Part shown: one piece after another, positions 1-5,230 of the stretch
How positions within the stretch are numbered: position 1 is the stretch's first letter
Layout: each line of letters opens with the position of its first letter
Position numbers and translations under genes: made by a program
The notes under the pieces: model-generated
What the model was told of the DNA's origin: nothing
What the model saw: the letters and a program-made list of their open reading frames with translations, nothing else
The model's database searches: none
NCBI GenBank assembly: GCA_030591745.1
Contig: JAUVAM010000061.1
Coordinates: forward strand, 1-10,247
Origin: Deltaproteobacteria bacterium
Lineage (GTDB): Bacteria; Myxococcota; B64-G9
Length of the DNA: 10,247 nt
Reading direction: 5' to 3'

Positions 1-89
1 AACGAGGCCTTCTCACTTTGCGCCATCGCGCTCACCGGAAAACACAAGCAGGCCAACAAAGCCCAAAAGATCCCACGCAAAGCGCTCAT
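1..89 (-). CDS. N-terminus of an exported protein, probably TolC-type outer-membrane efflux channel (partial)
   Basis: An open frame starts at ATG 89-87 on the minus strand and runs off the left edge after 29 full codons. The translation is a clear Sec signal peptide: M-S-A-L-R-G, then a hydrophobic stretch of about 12 residues (IFWALLACLCF), then P-V-S-A-M-A with a likely cleavage site before Q-S-E-K-A-S. The start overlaps the stop of the RND pump gene by four bases (ATGA). It is preceded by a full Shine-Dalgarno GGAGG (complement of 96-100) six bases upstream, so the start is well supported. The third component of such an operon is usually an outer-membrane factor of the TolC/OprM family, so that identity is inferred from position only; the mature domain lies outside the window. 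Another periplasmic protein is possible. Confidence 0.72.
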   Translation of the reverse strand, partial: MSALRGIFWALLACLCFPVSAMAQSEKAS

Positions 90-3000
90 GCTTCACCTCC
101 AAGAGCGCTGCATTCGGGCCGCTCCTTCAGGGTCTTGCGCGCAAACAAGGTGTACATGGTGGGCACCACAAACAAAGTCAGGAAGGTCGAAGCGAAGAGC
201 CCACCGATGACCGCCTTGGCCATGCCGCCCCAACCGGCCGAACCCTCGCCGAACTCCAGGGCCAAAGGCATCATGGCCATGATGGTGGTCAAGCTGGTCA
301 TGAGCACCGGACGCATGCGAATGCGGGCGGCCAAGGCGATGGCCTCTAAGCGGTCCTTGCCTTCGAGCCGAAGCTGATTGGCCGCGTCGATCATCACGAT
401 GCCGTTATTCACGACGATGCCCACCAGCATGATGATGCCCACAAGTGAAGACACATCCACCGTGGCCCGCGTGATGACGAACATGAGCACCACGCCGATG
501 GCCGACAGGGGCACGGAGATGATGATGATGAAGGGTTGGCGCAAGGACTCAAACTGGCTTGCCATGACCATGTAAACCAACAAAATCGAAACTATCAAAG
601 CAAATCCCAGCCACTTCATGCTGATCATGAAGTCTTCGGCCGAGCCGCCGATGAAGTACGTGAAGTTCTTGGGCCACTCAACCTTTTTCAAAAACTTGCT
701 CAGTCGCTCGATGGAGCAGCCCAGATCTTTCTGAAGCTTTTCACCGTTCTTGCTGTTTTTCGCCTTGTACTCGTCGGCCAAATGACAGATCAAGCGAGTC
801 ACCCGCTCTTGGTCCAATCGCGTCACGTTGACCGGACCCAAACCCACATCGACGTCGGCGATGTTATCCAATCGCACCGCCGAACCACTTGCGGTAAGCA
901 CCGGCATGCGCTTGATCTCTTCAATGTCCAAACGATGCTCCTTGCCGTAGCGCACCACGATGTCAAACTCATCGCCACCCTCGGCATATCGGCCGGCGAT
1001 GCTGCCCATGAAGGATGTCGAAATGGAGGCCCCCACGGAAGCCGATGAGATGCCCAACTGGGCCATCTTGACCCGATCGAAAGCCACCCGCACTTCGGGT
1101 TTTTGATCGTCCATGGAGAAGTTCACTTCAGACATCTCCGGCCAGGCGCGCAGCTTGTCTCGAAGCGAAAGCCCCAAGGTGCGAGAGGTTTCCAGATCAT
1201 GACCCCGGATCTGAATTTCAATGTCACCCTCTCCCCCCATGGGGTTGAAGGGCATGGCCACGGTGGCCTTGACCCCGGGAATAATCTTCAAGCGCTTTCG
1301 CACCGCATCTTCGATTTGGGCCTGGGAACGCTCGCGCCGCCCCATGGGAACCAATGGCACCCGAATCGTGCCCGCATGCACCCCTTTGGCAAAAATCGAC
1401 ACGAAGCCCTTGCCCACGCCCACGTCCACACCGAGCAATCGCCGCTCTTCGGGTTTGATTACCTCGCCCACGGCTTCGGCCACCTCGCGCACGATGGTGG
1501 CGGTTTCTTGCAGGTTGTTGCCGATGGGTGTCTCCACCTGCACAAAGATCAAGGACTGGTCGTCCTTGGCCACAAACTCCGTGGGCAAAAGCTTCCAAAG
1601 CACAGCGGCCCCGCCGATGACAGCCACCACGGTCAGACCCACCACCCATCGATGGCGAAGGCTCCAGTCCAAAATGCGCCCATAACCGTCACGCACATGC
1701 CTGAAGCGATCTTTTTCGTGAGCCCGCTTCAGCAAGCGAGCCGCCCGCTCCGTACCCAAAAGACGCGAAGAGGCCAAAGGGATAAAGGTCAGGGCCACGG
1801 CCAAGGAAATGCCCAAGGCGAAACAAATGGTCACGGCCATGTCCCGGAACATGACCCCGGCGATGCCCGGCACGAAGAGAATGGGCACAAAGACGGAGAC
1901 CGTGGTCAAAGTCGAAGCCGTCACGGCCAGACCCACCTCCTGGGCGCCCCGGATGGAGGCGTCCCAGGCACCCAAGCCTTCTTCCCGCAGCCGGAAAATG
2001 TTTTCCAAGACCACGATGGCGTTGTCCACCAACATGCCGATGGCCAAGGCCAGCCCCGCCATGCTCAAGACATTCAAGGTCATGTCGAAGGTGCTCATGG
2101 CGGCAAAAGTCGCGATGACCGAAATGGGGATGGCCGTGGAAACGATCAGCGCCGAGCGAATGTTGCGCAGGAAGAACAAAAGCACGAGGAAGGTGATGAG
2201 CACACCCGCCATGCCCGTGGTGGACAGGTTGCCCAAGGCCTGGTTGATGAAGTCGGCCTGGTTGAAAATCAGCTTGAACTCCACCTCGGCGCCCACCTGC
2301 CGCGCAAGCTTGGGCAAACCCTCCATGATGGCGTTGGCCGTGCGCACCGTGTTGGCACCCGACTGCTTTCGCACCAGCATCCAAACCGCGGGGTCCCCGT
2401 CCACCTCCAATATCCGCTGGCTCTCGTAGAAAGAATCCTCAATCTCGGCCACGTCCTTCAGGCGCAACGGGACCGGACCGGTCGCCCCCACCTTCATGCC
2501 GACGAGCACCTCACCGATCTCTTCCACCGTCTGGTATTTGCCCTTGGTCTGAATCGTGAAGTCCAAGGTGCCTTGCTCCAGGGTGCCGCCGGGCACCTGA
2601 GAATTCTCCAGGTAGACCATCTGCACGATGCGACTCACATCCAAGCCGTAGGCCTGCACCTTGACGGGGTCCAAAACCACGTGGACCTCCCGCTCCAGGC
2701 CGCCCTGGGCAAAGGCCGAAGCCACGCCCGGCAAACGCTCAATCAGAGGCTGCAGGTCGTTTTCCGCGATGCGACGCAACTCGTCCAAGGGATACGGCCC
2801 GCTGATCATGAACATGACGATGGGCTGCATCGCCGGATCAAAGGCGAAGACGATGGGGTCACTGGCGTCGTCGGGCAAGAAGCCCTTGACCATCTCCAAA
2901 GAGCGCCGCACATCGGTCTCGGCCTGCTCCATGTCCGTGCCCCAGTCGAAGTTCACGTTGACCACGCTGACGCCCTGCTTGGAGTCGGAAAGGATCTCTT

Positions 3001-3232
3001 CCACATCCTTGACCGACGCGGCAGCCCCCTCCAGGGGCCGGGTCACCAGGGTTTCGATGTCCTCCGGGCTTGCGCCCGTGTAGTTGGTGATCATCACAAC
3101 GCTTGGAAAACTGATGTCCGGGTACAAATCAAGATGAAGCTTGGACAAAGAGTACAGGCCAAAACCCACCAAAATAAGGTAGGCCATGCTGAAGGTAACG
3201 CCCCTACGGACCGATGTGGCGGACAGGTTCAT
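86..3232 (-). CDS. RND-family efflux pump, inner-membrane permease (AcrB/HAE1-like)
   Basis: This 1048-residue protein has the usual length and layout of an RND permease, a trimeric proton-driven pump that exports drugs or lipophilic compounds through a periplasmic adaptor and an outer-membrane channel. TM1 is near residues 12-32 and is followed by the typical L-Y-P-D and A-S-P-E-D-I-E motifs (37-60). The first periplasmic porter domain spans about 40-335, TM2-TM6 about 340-485, TM7 about 528-548, the second porter domain about 555-870, and TM8-TM12 about 873-1030. The TM4 relay reads V-D-N-A-I-V-V-L-E-N (402-411), with one Asp (D403) where AcrB has two. TM10 has V-V-N-N-G-I-V (940-946) where AcrB has its relay Lys. 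Both are common in AcrB relatives outside Enterobacteria. A Lys-rich insertion lies near 820-835. The start ATG 3232 has GGAG eight bases upstream. Substrate cannot be told from sequence. Confidence 0.96.
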   Translation of the reverse strand: MNLSATSVRRGVTFSMAYLILVGFGLYSLSKLHLDLYPDISFPSVVMITNYTGASPEDIETLVTRPLEGAAASVKDVEEILSDSKQGVSVVNVNFDWGTDMEQAETDVRRSLEMVKGFLPDDASDPIVFAFDPAMQPIVMFMISGPYPLDELRRIAENDLQPLIERLPGVASAFAQGGLEREVHVVLDPVKVQAYGLDVSRIVQMVYLENSQVPGGTLEQGTLDFTIQTKGKYQTVEEIGEVLVGMKVGATGPVPLRLKDVAEIEDSFYESQRILEVDGDPAVWMLVRKQSGANTVRTANAIMEGLPKLARQVGAEVEFKLIFNQADFINQALGNLSTTGMAGVLITFLVLLFFLRNIRSALIVSTAIPISVIATFAAMSTFDMTLNVLSMAGLALAIGMLVDNAIVVLENIFRLREEGLGAWDASIRGAQEVGLAVTASTLTTVSVFVPILFVPGIAGVMFRDMAVTICFALGISLAVALTFIPLASSRLLGTERAARLLKRAHEKDRFRHVRDGYGRILDWSLRHRWVVGLTVVAVIGGAAVLWKLLPTEFVAKDDQSLIFVQVETPIGNNLQETATIVREVAEAVGEVIKPEERRLLGVDVGVGKGFVSIFAKGVHAGTIRVPLVPMGRRERSQAQIEDAVRKRLKIIPGVKATVAMPFNPMGGEGDIEIQIRGHDLETSRTLGLSLRDKLRAWPEMSEVNFSMDDQKPEVRVAFDRVKMAQLGISSASVGASISTSFMGSIAGRYAEGGDEFDIVVRYGKEHRLDIEEIKRMPVLTASGSAVRLDNIADVDVGLGPVNVTRLDQERVTRLICHLADEYKAKNSKNGEKLQKDLGCSIERLSKFLKKVEWPKNFTYFIGGSAEDFMISMKWLGFALIVSILLVYMVMASQFESLRQPFIIIISVPLSAIGVVLMFVITRATVDVSSLVGIIMLVGIVVNNGIVMIDAANQLRLEGKDRLEAIALAARIRMRPVLMTSLTTIMAMMPLALEFGEGSAGWGGMAKAVIGGLFASTFLTLFVVPTMYTLFARKTLKERPECSALGGEA

Positions 3233-3263
3233 ATGCGTGTCTCCGGGCTTAGGTTGTCAGGGC

Positions 3264-4268
3264 TCAAGAGCCCTTGCCGCCGCCGTAATGTGAGGCCGGC
3301 ACTTCGCCCACGATCTCGACCATCTCGCCATCCTTCAGGCCGTGCTGCCCCCGCACCACGACGGACTCCTTTTCGACCAAACCGTCCAAGACCTCGATCA
3401 TGGAGCCCTTGCGAGAACCGATGCGCACCACACGCTTTTCCACCTTGCCGCCCTCCCCCACCACAAAGGCCTTGCGCAAAACACGATCCGCACTCTGCTG
3501 AACCAGAAGCTGGTTATCCAGCAAGAGGGCAGGCTCAGGGGCACTCAAAACGTTTTCCCGCCGGTCCACCACCAACTCAGCCAGTCCGTACATGCCCGGC
3601 TTGAGCAGGCGCTGCCCCTTTTCGTCCTGCGGGTTTTCCAGCACCACTTCCACCGTGTTGGTGCGCGTGGCCGCGTTCATGTAAGGCATGATGCGGGTCA
3701 GATCACCCTCGAAGTTTTTGCCCGGGTAGGCGTCCAGCTTGATGTAGACCTTTTGCCCCAGATGCACCTTGGGCACGTCCGATTCCACCAGATCCAACAT
3801 GACCTTGAGTTTGTCGATGCTCAGGATCCTGCAAAGCGGCAGGCCGGGCACGGCCATGTCGCCTTTTTCCAGCATCTTGTTGGCGACGACCCCGCCGATG
3901 GGGGCCGTGATGACGGCATTGGAGGCGGTCACAGCCATCTGGCCCTTGCCGGCCTCTAAGGCCTTGCGTTGAGCAATCGCCGACAAATAAGAAGTCTGGA
4001 TCTGATCGAAAACCTGTTTGGTGATCACGCCGGCGGCCAAAAGCCCCCGAGAGCGCTCCAACTCCGACTCAGCGTTTTTGATCTGCACATCCAAAGACTC
4101 CATTTGGGCAACGATCTGCTCCAGCCCCTTGTCCAGACCTTCCTTGCGAATCAAGGCCACCCGCTGTCCGCGCCGAATCTCATCCCCGTCATCCCAGGGA
4201 AAGTGCAGGATGCGATCGGGCACAGGCGAGAAGATCTTTACTTCGCTGTAGGGCTTTAAATCGGCCAC
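3264..4268 (-). CDS. RND periplasmic adaptor (membrane-fusion protein, HlyD/AcrA-type), main body downstream of an in-frame stop
   Basis: These 334 residues form the working part of a membrane-fusion protein that would link the RND pump to its outer-membrane channel. Visible in order are a first lipoyl-type half (S-P-V-P-D-R-I, then the D-D-G-D-E-I-R-R-G-Q turn), a coiled-coil hairpin of about 70 residues rich in Glu, Gln and Leu, a second lipoyl half (I-T-A-P-I-G-G-V-V and E-K-G-D-M-A-V-P-G), a beta-barrel segment ending in L-L-K-P-G-M-Y-G, and a membrane-proximal domain ending near G-L-K-D-G-E-M-V. The open frame begins with GTG directly after a TAA. No Shine-Dalgarno is seen there, and without the upstream 60 codons the product has no export signal. 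The GTG is therefore probably not a natural start: this is the distal part of one gene beginning at 4451. The RND gene follows after 31 bases. Confidence 0.85.
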   Translation of the reverse strand: MADLKPYSEVKIFSPVPDRILHFPWDDGDEIRRGQRVALIRKEGLDKGLEQIVAQMESLDVQIKNAESELERSRGLLAAGVITKQVFDQIQTSYLSAIAQRKALEAGKGQMAVTASNAVITAPIGGVVANKMLEKGDMAVPGLPLCRILSIDKLKVMLDLVESDVPKVHLGQKVYIKLDAYPGKNFEGDLTRIMPYMNAATRTNTVEVVLENPQDEKGQRLLKPGMYGLAELVVDRRENVLSAPEPALLLDNQLLVQQSADRVLRKAFVVGEGGKVEKRVVRIGSRKGSMIEVLDGLVEKESVVVRGQHGLKDGEMVEIVGEVPASHYGGGKGS

Positions 4269-4271
4269 TTA
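4269..4271 (-). other. In-frame TAA interrupting the adaptor gene
   Basis: On the minus strand the codons read ATC GAG CAC GTC TTG CGT TAA GTG GCC GAT TTA AAG. The frame is open on both sides with no indel, and family resemblance carries straight through the stop (I-E-H-V-L-R, then V-A-D-L-K-P-Y). A single base change from TTA (Leu) or CAA (Gln), among others, would create it. The four complete leftward coding frames here all end in TGA, so this is the only TAA stop among the minus-strand genes. Confidence 0.85.
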
Positions 4272-4451
4272 ACGCAAGACGTGCTCGATGTCCATGCGAC
4301 CGATGCGGGTCACGCGCACCGTTTTTTTCTGCTCGCCCTCTTCGCCCTCGGCCCCCAGGCTCTTTCCACAGGCCCAAGCGCCCAAGGCAAAAAAAGCGAC
4401 CAGCAGCAAACCCAACAAGCGATGAGATACAAATTTCAGTTTGGCGTTCAT
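4269..4451 (-). CDS. N-terminal export leader of the adaptor protein, cut off by TAA (60 residues)
   Basis: ATG 4451 overlaps the PadR stop by four bases (ATGA) and has AAGGA nine bases upstream, so initiation here is well supported. The 60 residues hold a basic N-terminus (M-N-A-K-L-K), a hydrophobic core (L-L-G-L-L-L-V-A-F-F-A-L-G), a Cys at residue 28 in A-W-A-C-G that resembles an imperfect lipobox, and an acidic linker. It ends with the first strand typical of adaptors (V-R-V-T-R-I-G-R-M-D-I-E-H-V-L-R). The next codon is TAA, and the frame continues open as V-A-D-L-K-P-Y-S-E-V. Joined, the two parts make a normal adaptor of about 395 residues. As a separate peptide this would be a non-functional fragment. 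It could be a nonsense mutation, an assembly or sequencing error, or, less likely, a readthrough site. Confidence 0.75.
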   Translation of the reverse strand: MNAKLKFVSHRLLGLLLVAFFALGAWACGKSLGAEGEEGEQKKTVRVTRIGRMDIEHVLR

Positions 4452-5092
4452 GACGTCGTTTCCTTACTTGTGTCCTGCGATTCCGTATCGACCAAGTCGG
4501 CTGGAGAGAAAAGTTCCGCGCCCGCTTCACTCATTTTAGCGAGCGCCATGGCCAAAAACTTCCGCTCGGCTGCGATGTGTTGCCGGGCGTGTTCAAAGAT
4601 CAAAAACAGCGTCAGCGCGTATCGCCGCCGCCCCATATCCGAGAGTTCAATCGATTTGAGCGCTGGTGCGTGCTCGGCCTCCAGGTGATTCAACTTCTGA
4701 ATGACCTCATCCCCCATGGTTTGACGATCGCCAAAAATCTGACGCACCGCCTCGTAGGGTGCCCGGGTCAAATTGGCCAAACCCGCCGAAAACGGCGTCC
4801 GCATGGGCTCCATGGAGCCAAGACAACTCAAGGTGCCACGGGCCAAGGCCCGCCAACCAGGCTGGGTCAGCTCATAGACCTTGCGACTGGCCCCCTGCCC
4901 ACCCTGTTCGTTGCGACTCTCAATTAGATTCCGTTCTTCCAGGCCGGACAAAACCCGGTAGATGGAAGAAAACCCGATCGCGGTCCAATGCTCCATCTGC
5001 CGGGCACGAATCTTTTCTTCAAGGCCATAGGCGTGGCTTGCCTCCTCGGCCAACAAGCCCAGAAGGACGGTCTCTTTTTCACTGACATCCAT
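4448..5092 (-). CDS. PadR-family transcriptional regulator, likely repressor of the efflux operon
   Basis: This 214-residue protein has the PadR winged-helix domain at about residues 5-82: L-L-G-L-L-A-E-E-A-S-H-A-Y-G-L (10-24), a recognition-helix region F-S-S-I-Y-R-V-L-S-G-L-E-E-R-N-L-I (41-57), and a wing ending A-S-R-K-V-Y-E-L-T (68-76). The rest (about 95-188) is the long alpha-helical dimerisation domain of the larger PadR group. PadR proteins usually repress a nearby transporter and are released by a small ligand. As first gene of a pump operon, coupled to the adaptor by an ATGA overlap and preceded by a strong palindrome, it fits that role (inference). ATG 5092 is chosen because it places the family's N-terminus naturally, but its own Shine-Dalgarno is weak. 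An in-frame TTG at 5113 with GGAGG seven bases upstream, or ATG 5131, would add 7 or 13 residues. Confidence 0.93.
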   Translation of the reverse strand: MDVSEKETVLLGLLAEEASHAYGLEEKIRARQMEHWTAIGFSSIYRVLSGLEERNLIESRNEQGGQGASRKVYELTQPGWRALARGTLSCLGSMEPMRTPFSAGLANLTRAPYEAVRQIFGDRQTMGDEVIQKLNHLEAEHAPALKSIELSDMGRRRYALTLFLIFEHARQHIAAERKFLAMALAKMSEAGAELFSPADLVDTESQDTSKETTS

Positions 5093-5110
5093 GTTTCTCT
5101 TCGGCAGAAC

Positions 5111-5125
5111 CAAAACCACACCTCC
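5111..5125 (-). promoter_or_regulatory. Strong Shine-Dalgarno with in-frame TTG, alternative PadR start
   Basis: The complement of 5121-5125 reads GGAGG, and seven bases later an in-frame TTG (5113-5111) leads into the PadR frame without a stop. ATG 5092 has only a weak AAGAG-like sequence ahead of it. The GGAGG overlaps one arm of a small hairpin, ACCTC-N7-GAGGT (5120-5136). Confidence 0.4.
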
Positions 5126-5149
5126 AAGCATGAGGTCCCAAACATGGCC

Positions 5150-5178
5150 ACACTGCCGAGCAGAGTATTCTTTGTCAA
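5150..5178 (-). promoter_or_regulatory. Candidate promoter of the padR-efflux operon
   Basis: A perfect -35 TTGACA lies on the minus strand at 5178-5173, inside the palindromic operator. Seventeen bases downstream the -10 position reads CAGTGT (5155-5150), a poor match to TATAAT, which weakens the call. AT-rich DNA with a seven-T run (complement of 5212-5218) lies upstream, as an UP element would. The transcript would start near 5143. A repressor on the palindrome would block the -35 directly. Confidence 0.45.
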
Positions 5179-5201
5179 GAATATTCTTGCGCGAGAATAC
5201 T
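5164..5201 (-). promoter_or_regulatory. Double palindromic operator, probably for the PadR regulator
   Basis: Two 18-base palindromes of identical design, TATTCT-N6-AGAATA, lie at 5166-5183 and 5182-5199, sharing two bases and centred 16 bases apart. Together they make one larger palindrome. The outer arms AGTATTCT (5164-5171) and AGAATACT (5194-5201) match perfectly, as does the central 14-mer 5176-5189; 15 of 19 pairs match overall. The site sits between the ligase stop and PadR and covers a TTGACA -35 box. Binding of two regulator dimers is a reasonable inference; the assignment to this PadR rests on position. Confidence 0.75.
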
Positions 5202-5230
5202 ATTGGAAAACAAAAAAACTGAGCAAGCCA

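Noticed and set aside
1103..3604. 833-codon plus-strand open frame opposite the pump and adaptor genes
   Set aside because: It lies wholly antisense to clear family-level coding sequence, is His, Gln and Gly rich with no domain logic, and crosses two genes. High-GC codon bias on the other strand explains the lack of stops.
4269..4271. TAA as a reassigned sense codon in this organism
   Set aside because: I know of no bacterial reassignment of TAA. An in-frame TAA also closes the frame ahead of the giant gene at 7323-7325, and no other gene here reads through TAA.
5090..5131. PadR start at ATG 5131 giving 13 extra residues
   Set aside because: The extra residues (M-L-G-G-V-V-L-V-L-P) do not fit the PadR N-terminus, and no Shine-Dalgarno precedes this ATG. 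The start would also lie only about 12 bases from the predicted transcript start.
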